Assembly (NCBI RefSeq): GCF_934660935.1
Contig: NZ_CAKUIH010000005.1
Coordinates: forward strand, 1 to 64,000
Source of the DNA: an uncultured Parolsenella sp.
GTDB lineage: Bacteria > Actinomycetota > Coriobacteriia > Coriobacteriales > Atopobiaceae
DNA length: 64,000 bases
Direction of reading: 5' to 3'
Within the stretch, counting starts at the first letter, position 1. Each line of letters begins with the position of its first letter. A program made the translations under genes and the position numbers. Positions 1-7,851 of the stretch are shown piece by piece. Under the pieces are notes generated by a model. It saw only the letters and a program-made list of their open reading frames with translations, was not told the DNA's origin and made no database searches.

Positions 1-300
1 CGTTATCGCCGGGCGTGCCGTGCGCTCGACGATGCCATCGACCTCTCGCTGCGCCGCGCGCGCCGCAGCTATCGCCACGTCACGCCCGCCTTCGACGCCG
101 CTCTCGGCCGCAAGCTCATGCTCCTGCCGCTCGCTCTCGTTGACGACACGAGCATCGACTGCGCGCTGGTCCTCGAGCTCATGCCGAGCGGCGCCTACCA
201 GGCGGCGGCCGTTGCCTCCCTGTCGCGCGCCTACGCGGCCGCGCGCGTAGTGAGCGAGCAGCTGCCGTCCTGGCTCGAGGCCGATCGCGCCCTGGCTTAA
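1..300 (+). CDS. Unknown protein, C-terminal fragment (cut by window edge)
   Basis: An open frame runs from the first base to a TAA at 298-300, giving about 99 C-terminal residues. They are rich in Ala, Arg and Leu and look mostly helical, with no motif I recognise. The start lies outside the window. A strong hairpin follows 48 bases after the stop, which supports this being a real gene end. I cannot assign a family. Other frames here are also open because of the high GC, but this is the only one that is open to the left edge and ends just before a terminator. Confidence 0.55.
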   Translation, partial: RYRRACRALDDAIDLSLRRARRSYRHVTPAFDAALGRKLMLLPLALVDDTSIDCALVLELMPSGAYQAAAVASLSRAYAAARVVSEQLPSWLEADRALA

Positions 301-347
301 AGCTGCAACCAGCAAACAAGCAATCCCGCGCAGTACGCGCGCAAAGC

Positions 348-381
348 AAATCGCCCGGACCCCAAAGGGACCGGGCGATTT
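348..381 (+). terminator. Intrinsic terminator, probably shared by both convergent genes
   Basis: An 11-bp perfect stem (AAATCGCCCGG / CCGGGCGATTT) with a 12-base loop lies between the plus-strand gene ending at 300 and ligA ending at 451 on the minus strand. It has A/T tracts on both sides, so it could stop transcription in either direction. Confidence 0.7.
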
Positions 382-426
382 CATTTACTTCGTTTGCTCC
401 TTTTGCAGCTGCCACGAGTAGTTGAC

Positions 427-443
427 AAAGGGACTGTCCCTTT
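427..443. repeat. Small palindrome AAAGGGACTGTCCCTTT
   Basis: A 7-bp inverted repeat (AAAGGGA / TCCCTTT) just 3' of ligA. The words CTTTTGCAGCT and CCTTTTGCAGGT flank it on the two sides of a 40-base stretch. Short perfect palindromes like this are often dispersed repeats in a genome. I see only one copy in the window. Confidence 0.35.
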
Positions 444-450
444 TGCAGGT

Positions 451-2646
451 TTAGACGGTGGGTGCCTCGCCTGTCTCGAGGATATGGTCAAGCGCTTCCT
501 CGTCAAGCACGGGCACGCCGAGCTGCTCCGCCTTCGTTAGCTTCGAACCCGCGGCGGCGCCCGCCACGACATAACTCGTCTTCTTCGAGACCGAGCCGGA
601 CACTTTGGCGCCAAACGCCTGGAGCGCGGCCTTTGCCTCGTCGCGCGTGTGACGCTCGAGCGTGCCGGTCAGCACGAACGTGAGACCCGCGAGCGTCTGT
701 GGGGCAGTCTCCCCCGCCTGCTCCTCCTCGAGCACGACGCCCGCTTCACGCAGGCGCTCGAGCACGGCGGCGTTCTCCTCGACGGAGAGGAACTCGCGCA
801 CGCTGTGGGCGATCTTTGGCCCCACGCCCTCGACCGCGGCGATACGCTCCTCGTCTGCCGACATCAGGCTCGTGAGGCTGCCGAATTCCTTCGCGAGTGA
901 GCGCGCAACCTGCTCTCCCACGTGACGAATGCCCAAGCCGAACAGCACGCGCGCCAGGCCGCGTCCGCGCGACTCCTCTACCTGAGCCATCACCTTGGCG
1001 GCAATAGTCTTGCCCACGAGGATGTCGTCGCCCGCGACGCTCACGCGGCCCGTCGGGCACGCGGCAAGCACCGTCTCCGTCAGGCGGTCATAGAAATCTG
1101 CCACGTCAGAGATCATGCCGGCAGCCACGAGCTTGCCGATCAGCTCGTCGCCCAGGCCGTCGATGTCCATCGCCTTGCGACCCACCCAGTGGCAAAGACG
1201 CTCGTGAGCCTGTGCGGGGCAGTCGATGGAGACGCAGCGATAGGCAACCTCGCCCTCCTCGCGGATGACGGGGCTTCCACAGCTGGGACACGTAGTAGGC
1301 ATGTGGAACTCGGGCGCGTCCTCCGGGCGCAGCTCGAGCACCGGGCCCACGACCTCGGGGATGACGTCGCCGGCCTTGTGAACCACAATGGTGTCACCCA
1401 CACGCACGTTCTTGCGGCTGATCTCGTCGATGTTGTGAAGCGTGGCTCGTGCGATGGTAGAGCCCGCCACGAAGACGGGGTCGAACTCGGCGACCGGCGT
1501 CAGCACGCCCGTGCGCCCCACCTGAATGCGGATCTCGCGAAGCACCGTACGCTTCTCCTCCGGCGGGAACTTGAAGGCAATCGCCCAGCGCGGAGCACGC
1601 GCCGTAAAGCCCAGTGCCTCCTGGCTAGCGAACGAGTCGACCTTGACCACCACGCCGTCGATGTCATAGTCGAGGTCCTCGCGATGTGCCAGCGCATCGG
1701 CGCAAAACTCGTGCACCTCATGGGCGCTCGTGCAACGGCGGGCGTTGGGATTGACCGAGAAGCCGCAGGCACGGAGCCACTGGAGGAACTCCCACTGCGT
1801 GCTCACGGCGAGCGGGGCCTCGTCAGCCACGGCATAGATGAAGGTCTCGAGGTCCCGATGAGCCGTGACCTTCGGGTCCTTCTGGCGGAGGCTACCAGCG
1901 GCGGCATTGCGCGGGTTGGCGAAGGGCTCGCGGCCCGCGGCATCGGCATCCTCGTTCAGGCGAACGAAGCTGTGCTTGGGCATATAGACCTCGCCACGCA
2001 CCTCAATCGACTGGCCGAGGCCGCCGTCGGCGACCTTAGCGAGACCATTCGCGGCAAGCGCATGCGGGATGTCAGCGATCGTTAGCACGTTGGCGGTGAC
2101 GTTCTCGCCAGTGGTGCCGTCACCTCGCGTCGCCGCGCGAACAAACTGCGCATCACGATATGTGAGGGCGACGCCCAAACCGTCGATCTTGAGCTCGCAA
2201 GTGTAGGCAACGGGGCGCTCCGGCGTGGAACCCAGGGCCTCGTCCGTACGGGCAAGCCACTCGTCAAGTTCCTCGAGGTTCATCGCGTCATCGATCGAGT
2301 ACATGCGGCGCGCGTGGCGCACCGGCTCGAACTGCTCGGAGACATAGCCGCCCACACGCTGAGTGTAGGAGTCCGGACCAACAAGCTCGGGATGAAGATC
2401 CTCAATAGCTTTGAGCTCGCGGACGAGACGGTCAAACTCGGCATCCGTGACGGCGGGGTCATCGAGCGCGTAATAACGATAGGCATAGGTATTGAGGAGG
2501 CGGTTGAGCTCCGCTGCACGGGCACGCGGAGACTTCGCAGCATCGGATGCAGGCGCCTCGGACGCAGCCTCTTCTACCTCCGGCATATCGCCAAAGAGAG
2601 AAATCTGCCCGTCTACCTGCGTGTTATTTGACTTGCCCTGCGCCAT
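451..2646 (-). CDS. ligA: NAD-dependent DNA ligase LigA
   Basis: Joins 5'-phosphate and 3'-hydroxyl DNA ends using NAD+, mainly in Okazaki fragment sealing and repair. The adenylation Lys lies in ELKIDG (residue 153 from the chosen start). It is followed by the OB fold, a four-Cys zinc finger (CPSCG ... RCVSIDCPAQ), helix-hairpin-helix repeats (GLGIRHVGEQ, VEGVGPKIA) and a C-terminal BRCT domain (LAGLTFVLTGTL). Length, 731 residues, is a little above the family norm because of about 40 extra N-terminal residues. I chose the ATG at 2646 because GGGAG sits 7 bases upstream; the earlier ATG at 2658 overlaps that ribosome binding site. The N-terminal extension contains QISLF, which fits the beta-clamp binding consensus QL(S/D)LF. 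Function is certain; the clamp motif is inference. Confidence 0.97.
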   Translation of the reverse strand: MAQGKSNNTQVDGQISLFGDMPEVEEAASEAPASDAAKSPRARAAELNRLLNTYAYRYYALDDPAVTDAEFDRLVRELKAIEDLHPELVGPDSYTQRVGGYVSEQFEPVRHARRMYSIDDAMNLEELDEWLARTDEALGSTPERPVAYTCELKIDGLGVALTYRDAQFVRAATRGDGTTGENVTANVLTIADIPHALAANGLAKVADGGLGQSIEVRGEVYMPKHSFVRLNEDADAAGREPFANPRNAAAGSLRQKDPKVTAHRDLETFIYAVADEAPLAVSTQWEFLQWLRACGFSVNPNARRCTSAHEVHEFCADALAHREDLDYDIDGVVVKVDSFASQEALGFTARAPRWAIAFKFPPEEKRTVLREIRIQVGRTGVLTPVAEFDPVFVAGSTIARATLHNIDEISRKNVRVGDTIVVHKAGDVIPEVVGPVLELRPEDAPEFHMPTTCPSCGSPVIREEGEVAYRCVSIDCPAQAHERLCHWVGRKAMDIDGLGDELIGKLVAAGMISDVADFYDRLTETVLAACPTGRVSVAGDDILVGKTIAAKVMAQVEESRGRGLARVLFGLGIRHVGEQVARSLAKEFGSLTSLMSADEERIAAVEGVGPKIAHSVREFLSVEENAAVLERLREAGVVLEEEQAGETAPQTLAGLTFVLTGTLERHTRDEAKAALQAFGAKVSGSVSKKTSYVVAGAAAGSKLTKAEQLGVPVLDEEALDHILETGEAPTV

Positions 2647-2763
2647 CGAGACTCCCATCGGTCACTGTCGATTGCTCAGAATGGTACCGCAGGTCCCGGA
2701 CACGCCGCGAGACTGATGCGGTCATTCAAGCAAACGCCAGCGCCTCACAACCCGTTGCGCCAC

Positions 2764-2810
2764 GCAAAGGCGCCGGCCCCACGCGAATTCGCGCGAGACC
2801 GGCGCCTTGC
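2764..2810 (-). terminator. Hairpin downstream of the HtrA-like gene
   Basis: A 10-bp stem (AAGGCGCCGG at 2767-2776, CCGGCGCCTT at 2799-2808) with a 22-base loop lies between the ligA start and the protease gene end. In the minus direction it follows the protease stop by about 115 bases, after a tandem repeat. No long U tract follows, so termination strength is uncertain. Confidence 0.45.
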
Positions 2811-2825
2811 ATCAAGCCAGATCGT

Positions 2826-2915
2826 TCCGGGCATCAGACTATCCGCGAGCCCCCTGTCGTTCTGGGCATCAGGCAACCCGCGAGCCAAGTTGTCCCAGGC
2901 ATCAGGCCGCCCGCA
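2826..2915. repeat. Degenerate tandem repeat, about 33-35 bp, three copies
   Basis: The word GGGCATCAG (third copy AGGCATCAG) recurs at 2829, 2864 and 2897, and is followed each time by a variant of CCGCGAGCC. The array begins directly after the protease stop codon. On the minus strand each unit contains CTGATGCC, so a TGA triplet recurs in every copy. Confidence 0.55.
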
Positions 2916-2923
2916 CGCCCGCC

Positions 2924-4441
2924 TTATCGCTGGCTGAACCCGTTACCACGGGAATCCGAGTTACCGTTCCCGTTGCCGTAGCCATACTGGTTGAGATATT
3001 GCTCGAGAAGAGAGCCCTGCGAGGACTCGTCCTGTTCACTGTTCTGCATGGACTCGTCCGATCCAAGCGTCACGTCAACGGACATCTGCTTGCTGCCGCG
3101 TATGAGGGTTACGGCCACCTTGTCGCCCACACTATGCGAGCGCACGGCAAGTACCAGGCCGTCTGAGCTCGTGATCTCCTCGCCGTCAAGACTGGTGATG
3201 ATATCGCCCTTGCGGATGCCCGCCTGCTCAGCCGGGCTTCCGCTCGTGACCTCGGCGACATAGGCACCCTGATTGACGGAGAGATTGTTCTCACGTGCGT
3301 TTTGCGGCGTCACGGTCTGGAAGGAGCCGCCGAGATAGGCATGTGTGACCGTCTCTCCGTTGATGATCTTCTGTGCCACCTCGACCGCATAATTGCCCGG
3401 AATGGCGAAGCCCACGCCCGAGCTCGAGCCCGAATAGCTCTCGATGAGCGAGTTGATGCCAACGAGCTTGCCTTCGTCGTCCACGAGCGCACCGCCGGAG
3501 TTGCCAGGGTTGATCGTCGCATCAGTCTGGATGAGGTTGGTGTAGATCGTGTTGCCCGAGGTGCTCTGCATCATCGTGGAACGATACAGCGAGCTCACGA
3601 TACCCGTAGAGACGGACTGTTCGAGACCAAAGGGACTGCCCAGGCTCATGACCCAATCGCCAACCTGAAGCGAGCTCGAGTCTCCCACCTCGATGGGCGT
3701 GAGCGTCGCGCCATTGGGATTGATCTTGATGACGGCGAGGTCGCTCGACTCGTCAGAGCCGACGACCGTAGCGTCATACGATTCGCCGCCAACAGAGACC
3801 GAGATAGTCTGCGCTCCCTCGATGACATGATAGTTGGTGAGGATGTTGCCATCCGTATCGAGGACGACGCCAGAGCCGACGCCCTCGGCATCGCTCGTCT
3901 CCACGTTGATGGAGACGACGGAAGGCAGGCACTTCGCCGCGACGGCGGTCGCAAGCGAGGTGTCCTCGGAGGAGGGATCGATCGTGATGGACTGACCTGC
4001 GTTCGTCACGGTTGTGACGGTGGCGGGCCTGTCGAAGAAGCCACCGAAGTTCAGCGCCGCCACGACGCCCGCAGCGCCCAGGACACCACCGATCAAACCG
4101 AACACGAGGGCCTTGAGGCCGACGCGCGGCTTCTTGGGCTTAGGTGCGCCGGCAGTGGCACCAGCGCCCGGGATGGGCGGCACCTGCGTAGGCGGCACCT
4201 GGCTCGTGGCCGCCTGCTGCGCGTACGCCTGGCCCGCCGTCTGCTGCGCATATGCCTGACCCGCGGTAGGCTGCGCATATGCCTGCGTCGTCTGCGCGGG
4301 CGGCACCTGGCCCGCGGCCTGCTGGCCGTACGTCGGCTGAGCGGAGGACTGCTGGTGGTACGTCTGGGCCGGCGGTACAGGCGGAACCTGCTGCGTCGGC
4401 TGAGCGCCCGGATAGACCGGACCTTGGTTGTCAGTTGGCAT
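2924..4441 (-). CDS. HtrA/DegP-like membrane-anchored serine protease with PDZ domain
   Basis: A trypsin-like protease (S1C family) that degrades misfolded extracytoplasmic proteins. Residues 1-105 are a Pro/Gln/Ala/Tyr-rich cytoplasmic tail, then one membrane segment (ALVFGLIGGVLGAAGVV). The protease domain has the triad His in NYHVIEG, Asp in SDLAVIKI and Ser in NPGNSGGAL. A single C-terminal PDZ domain (YVAEVTSGSPAEQAGIRKGD) is followed by a Gly/Asn-rich tail ending NGFSQR. The ATG at 4441 has GGGGAG 5 bases upstream; a longer frame to 4534 lacks one. Length 505 residues, normal for actinobacterial or Gram-positive HtrA. It could be named degP, htrA or pepD; I leave the symbol blank because paralogues are common. 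Confident in function class. Confidence 0.93.
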   Translation of the reverse strand: MPTDNQGPVYPGAQPTQQVPPVPPAQTYHQQSSAQPTYGQQAAGQVPPAQTTQAYAQPTAGQAYAQQTAGQAYAQQAATSQVPPTQVPPIPGAGATAGAPKPKKPRVGLKALVFGLIGGVLGAAGVVAALNFGGFFDRPATVTTVTNAGQSITIDPSSEDTSLATAVAAKCLPSVVSINVETSDAEGVGSGVVLDTDGNILTNYHVIEGAQTISVSVGGESYDATVVGSDESSDLAVIKINPNGATLTPIEVGDSSSLQVGDWVMSLGSPFGLEQSVSTGIVSSLYRSTMMQSTSGNTIYTNLIQTDATINPGNSGGALVDDEGKLVGINSLIESYSGSSSGVGFAIPGNYAVEVAQKIINGETVTHAYLGGSFQTVTPQNARENNLSVNQGAYVAEVTSGSPAEQAGIRKGDIITSLDGEEITSSDGLVLAVRSHSVGDKVAVTLIRGSKQMSVDVTLGSDESMQNSEQDESSQGSLLEQYLNQYGYGNGNGNSDSRGNGFSQR

Positions 4442-4739
4442 GATCGCTCCCCGTTCTATATATGCGATCGCTCGCGAATTTCGCTTGTGACTGTTGTACC
4501 CTACCGCACCGCACCACCCAGCTTCAACGTCCATGAATCACAGTCGCGAAACAACGCTTGCAGGAGCCTGAAAACAATTCAGCCAGGAAGACGGAGCCGG
4601 CACGGCACCTCCCCACGCGCGACCCGGCACCCGCGGCCTCGCCCACGCGCGGCCTGGCACCCTCGCCCGCGCGGCACAGCACCCGTCCACAAAAAAGACG
4701 CGCCCAAAAGGACGCGCCCAGACGCAACCCAATACAGGC
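4442..4739. other. Intergenic region with GC-rich degenerate repeat
   Basis: About 300 bases between the protease start and the regulator end. The half nearest the protease is comparatively AT-rich (TATATATG near 4457-4464, antisense CATATATA) and probably holds its promoter. A 21-base word beginning CCCACGCGCG and ending in GGCACCC recurs at 4612 and 4642, with a shorter form at 4664. On the minus strand, the regulator transcript would run through these repeats. The direct repeat GACGCGCCC near 4697-4722 does not form a hairpin. Confidence 0.5.
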
Positions 4740-5414
4740 CTACACCTTAAACAAGTAGCCCACGCCACGGACGGTGACGATGTGGTTTGCCACCTGCGGG
4801 CCCACCTTCGAACGCACTCGACGGATGTGCACGTCGACCGTACGCGTGCCGCCGCAGTACTCGAAGCCCCAGACGCGGTGCAGCAATGTCTCACGCGAGT
4901 AGGCGCGCGAGGGATGCGTGGCAAGGAAACTCAGCAGCGAGTACTCCATGAGGGTGAGGTCGACGGGCTTATCGTCGATGTAGATCTGGTACGTGGCAAG
5001 GTTGATGGTCATGTTGTCGATGACCACGATATCGCTCGGGGCATTCTCCTCGCCGGGCCACAGGAGCTGCGTCATGCGCACCTCGAACTCGGCCTGACCG
5101 GCACTGGCGAGAATGAAGTCATTGCGGCCCTGAACGGGCATGCGCAGGCTGTCGAGCTTCTCCTCGTCCACAACGAGAAGCTCCGGCACGCAGCCGTTCT
5201 CGGCAGACCAGGCAGAGACGCGAGCAACGAGATCGCCCGTCACGCCCGCGAGGTCGAGCGTCACGAGACCAAAGTCGTTACCACTGGCAATGGCCTGGTC
5301 GAAGGTGTCCGGCGTGGCCAGCAGAATGGAGATGTCGAGCTCGTGGGAGAGCTCGCGCATACGATCATGCAGGCGCGTGGTACGCGATATGAGAAGAACC
5401 TTCTTGTGATGCAT
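4740..5414 (-). CDS. GlnR-like orphan OmpR-family response regulator
   Basis: DNA-binding regulator, 224 residues. The N-terminal half (1-118) has a receiver-like fold but lacks the acidic pair normally found after the first strand (LLISRTTR instead of two Asp). An Asp (D54) remains at the phospho-acceptor position. The C-terminal winged helix (130-224) carries GGTRTVDVHIRRVRSKVGP, close to the signature of actinobacterial GlnR, and NDFILASAGQAEFEVRM also resembles GlnR's middle segment. No sensor kinase gene is adjacent, as expected for GlnR. Neighbours are an amino-acid ABC transporter and a glutamine-synthetase homologue, typical GlnR targets. Two direct-repeat sites lie in its own upstream region (5454-5527), suggesting autoregulation. 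The alternative is another orphan OmpR-type regulator such as AfsQ1/MtrA-like. Assignment rests on motif memory and context. Confidence 0.75.
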   Translation of the reverse strand: MHHKKVLLISRTTRLHDRMRELSHELDISILLATPDTFDQAIASGNDFGLVTLDLAGVTGDLVARVSAWSAENGCVPELLVVDEEKLDSLRMPVQGRNDFILASAGQAEFEVRMTQLLWPGEENAPSDIVVIDNMTINLATYQIYIDDKPVDLTLMEYSLLSFLATHPSRAYSRETLLHRVWGFEYCGGTRTVDVHIRRVRSKVGPQVANHIVTVRGVGYLFKV

Positions 5415-5453
5415 GCCGGGTGCCCCTAATCCTCGACGGTTGAGAAGGTGCCC

Positions 5454-5527
5454 GTTAAGGCCACGTTACGATTGAAAGAGCTTAACACGGCCGTCCCAGC
5501 CAAACCCTTTGGTTAAGCATAGTTTAC
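5454..5527 (-). promoter_or_regulatory. Two putative GlnR-type direct-repeat sites upstream of the regulator
   Basis: On the plus strand GTTAA-N6-GTTAC lies at 5454-5469 and GTTAA-N6-TTTAC at 5512-5527. Half-sites are 11 bp apart start to start, one helical turn, as in the GlnR box (GTNAC-N6-GTNAC/GAAAC type). The two pairs are 58 bp apart, between the ATPase gene end and the regulator start. Binding is inferred, not shown. Confidence 0.5.
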
Positions 5528-5576
5528 AACGACGCCCACCCCGTGTAATCAATTCGCAACGCCGTCTTTCGCGGTC

Positions 5577-6371
5577 CTACACGTCCTTGATATTGCCAAG
5601 AAACGCCTTGGTACGCTCGTGCTGGGTGTGATCGAAGACTTCCTCGGGCGTTCCCTGCTCCACGATGACGCCGCCATCCATGAAGACGACGCGATCCGCG
5701 ACGTCGCGAGCAAAGCCCATCTCGTGAGTGACGACAATCATCGTCATGCCCTCGCGAGCGAGGTCACGCATGACGCCAAGGACGTCACGGACGAGCTCCG
5801 GGTCAAGGGCGCTCGTTGCCTCGTCGAACAGCATCACGTGCGGGTTCATCGCAAGCGCGCGGGCAATGGCCACGCGCTGCTGCTGACCACCGGACAGCTG
5901 GCTCGGCATAAAGTCGACGCGATCGGCGAGGCCCACCTTCGTGAGCTCCTCGATGGCGATACGCTCGGCCTCCTCAGCGGTACGCTTAAGCACCTTCTGC
6001 TGGGCGAGCATGACGTTCTTCTTCACCGAGAGATGCGGGAAGAGGTTGAACTGCTGGAACACCATGCCGAGGTGAGTGCGGACCTCGTTGATGTCCACGT
6101 TCTTGCCGGTGATTTCGGTTCCCTCGACGGTGATAGTGCCGCTCGTTGGGGTCTCGAGCAGGTTGATGCAGCGTAGCATCGTGGACTTGCCCGAGCCCGA
6201 GGGACCCAACACCACGACGACCTCGCCGCGATGGACATCAAGGTCAATGCCCTTCAGGATGACGTTCTCCCCGTCATAGGTCTTGTGCAGGTCGCGAATC
6301 TGGACGACTACCTCGTCCTTCTCGGCGGTCTTGGTCTCTTGGGCCTTCTCGGCCTGGGTCATATCAGCCAT
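5577..6371 (-). CDS. glnQ: Polar amino-acid (glutamine-type) ABC transporter ATPase
   Basis: Nucleotide-binding subunit that powers amino-acid import. Walker A GPSGSGKST, Q-loop VFQQFNLFPHL, signature LSGGQQQRVAIARAL, Walker B MLFDEATSALDPE and the switch His in VVTHEMGFA are all intact. The HisP/GlnQ subfamily is recognised by FNLFPHLSVKKNVMLA. Length 264 residues with about 25 extra N-terminal residues. The ATG at 6371 has AAAGGGACACC before it. It starts 9 bases after the permease stop and is the last gene of the transporter unit. Substrate cannot be read from the ATPase; glutamine or glutamate is favoured by the glutamine-synthetase-like and GlnR-like neighbours. Confidence 0.92.
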   Translation of the reverse strand: MADMTQAEKAQETKTAEKDEVVVQIRDLHKTYDGENVILKGIDLDVHRGEVVVVLGPSGSGKSTMLRCINLLETPTSGTITVEGTEITGKNVDINEVRTHLGMVFQQFNLFPHLSVKKNVMLAQQKVLKRTAEEAERIAIEELTKVGLADRVDFMPSQLSGGQQQRVAIARALAMNPHVMLFDEATSALDPELVRDVLGVMRDLAREGMTMIVVTHEMGFARDVADRVVFMDGGVIVEQGTPEEVFDHTQHERTKAFLGNIKDV

Positions 6372-6380
6372 GGTGTCCCT

Positions 6381-7730
6381 TTACGCGATGTGATCGCCGT
6401 CGATAACGCCGGCTTCCTTGAGGGTCTTCTTGCGGCGCTTGCCGGCATCCGTTCCGAGCATGCGCGACTCAAGCATACTCACGACGCGAGCGAGCGGGAT
6501 CGTCACCACGAGATAGAAGAGGGCGGCGACGATGTAGGGCGTGATCGAGCCGGTGGAGGCGACGATCGTCTTCGAGTACATGACGACCTCCATGACGCCC
6601 ACCGCCGCGAGCAGCGACGTGTCCTTGTAGAGCAGGATGAACTCGCTCGTCATCGTCGGGAGGACGTTGCGGAAGGTCTGGGGGATGATGACGTAGACCA
6701 TCGTCTGGGCCGCAGTCATGCCAAGGGACCTCGCGGCCTCGTTCTGGCCCTTGCTAATCGACTGGATACCGGCGCGGAAGATCTCGCACAGGTAGGCGGC
6801 GGAGTTCATCGCCAGAACGATGACGCCAAGCGGATAGCTCGGGATCTTGACGCCAGCGAGAGGCAGGCCAAAGAACGCGATGTAAATCTGCAGGAACGCC
6901 GGCGTGCCGCGGATGATGTTCACGTAGAAGCCCGCGATGCCGCGCAGGACGCGCGAGTGGGAGATGCGCATGAGCGCCAGGATGAAGCCGAAGGGAATCG
7001 CAAGTGGAAACGCCACGAGCACGATGGCGAGTGCCATAAGGAAGCCCTGGAAGACCGAGGGGATGCTCGAGACGAGGATGGGCGGGTTGAGGAAGAGGCG
7101 CAGAAACGTGTTCTCGTTCCACTTCTTCACCCAGTCCTGCTGTTTGAGCCAAGTGGCGGCTCCGTCCCACATCGAGACGCCCGTGACCGTGATGGAAGGC
7201 ACGTCAGAGAGCTCCTTGGTGGAGCCGTCGGCGAGCTCATAGGAGGCCTGGACCTGCTCTTCTCCACCAGCAGTGGGGAACTTCACCTTGTAGACCTCGA
7301 GGCGGATATAGGAGCCGGCAGGCGCCGCCTCGTCAAGGTCGAACGTGAGCGCCTGGCCATCGGCGGAGACCTCGACGGAGGGGCGTTCGCGATCCATAAG
7401 GTCAGCGCCGGAGAGCAGCGTCACGCGGGCGTCATCCGTTCCAAATGAGGTGCCTTCGGGAAGGGTCAGCGTGATGCTCTTGACCTGCTCGGAGGAATCC
7501 GCCTGGCCCTCCCAGGTGATACGCGTCTCGGAACCACCAAGGACGTCGCTCGAACCGCTCGCGTTGGGCTTGGCCGTGCACTTCGCGGTCTCGAGCGCGT
7601 AGGCGGGCGCGGGGACAGCGAACGCGAAGGCGCACGCAGCCACGACGGCCGCGAGCGCGAGGGTAAGCGAGCGCTTCGCGCCGAAGAGGTTCCTCTTGTC
7701 AGTGTTGTCGAACATGTTCATCCGTTCCAT
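6381..7730 (-). CDS. Amino-acid ABC transporter permease with N-terminal secreted domain
   Basis: The C-terminal ~220 residues are a HisM/GlnP-type permease: VYVIIPQTFRNVLPTM, the EAA-like loop QNEAARSLGMTAAQ, and FYVNIIRGTPAFLQ. Unusually it begins with a signal-like segment (LTLALAAVVAACAFAFAVP), then about 140 residues that look like a secreted beta-rich domain (ITWEGQADSSEQVKSITLTL, YIRLEVYKVKFP). That domain is not the usual type 3 solute-binding fold. Total about 449 residues, twice a simple permease. Start is uncertain: ATGs at 7730, 7721 and 7715 are all possible and none has a strong ribosome site; the frame upstream of 7730 has no good start. It lies between the binding protein and the ATPase. 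The role of the extra domain is unknown; it may capture or position the lipoprotein. Confidence 0.85.
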   Translation of the reverse strand: MERMNMFDNTDKRNLFGAKRSLTLALAAVVAACAFAFAVPAPAYALETAKCTAKPNASGSSDVLGGSETRITWEGQADSSEQVKSITLTLPEGTSFGTDDARVTLLSGADLMDRERPSVEVSADGQALTFDLDEAAPAGSYIRLEVYKVKFPTAGGEEQVQASYELADGSTKELSDVPSITVTGVSMWDGAATWLKQQDWVKKWNENTFLRLFLNPPILVSSIPSVFQGFLMALAIVLVAFPLAIPFGFILALMRISHSRVLRGIAGFYVNIIRGTPAFLQIYIAFFGLPLAGVKIPSYPLGVIVLAMNSAAYLCEIFRAGIQSISKGQNEAARSLGMTAAQTMVYVIIPQTFRNVLPTMTSEFILLYKDTSLLAAVGVMEVVMYSKTIVASTGSITPYIVAALFYLVVTIPLARVVSMLESRMLGTDAGKRRKKTLKEAGVIDGDHIA

Positions 7731-7805
7731 CCAGCTGTCGCTTGCGGGCAACCCGCCGCCATGCGCACGCGCGCACAAAGCCGTGGATTGCCCGCAAACG
7801 GCAAA

Positions 7806-7835
7806 CGCCCCTCCGCCACGGCGGACGGAGGGGCG
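7806..7835 (-). terminator. Intercistronic hairpin between binding protein and permease
   Basis: A 10-bp perfect stem (CGCCCCTCCG / CGGAGGGGCG) with a 10-base loop, starting 17 bases after the lipoprotein stop. Such hairpins commonly let the binding-protein message accumulate above the membrane genes by partial termination or 3' end protection. Confidence 0.65.
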
Positions 7836-7851
7836 CCGCAAAGCGATCTCG

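Noticed and set aside
922..2085. 387-codon plus-strand frame inside ligA
   Set aside because: Antisense shadow of ligA with no recognisable motif or ribosome site.
3302..4750. 482-codon plus-strand frame across the HtrA-like gene
   Set aside because: Antisense shadow; Arg/Asp/His-rich translation typical of reversed GC-rich coding sequence.
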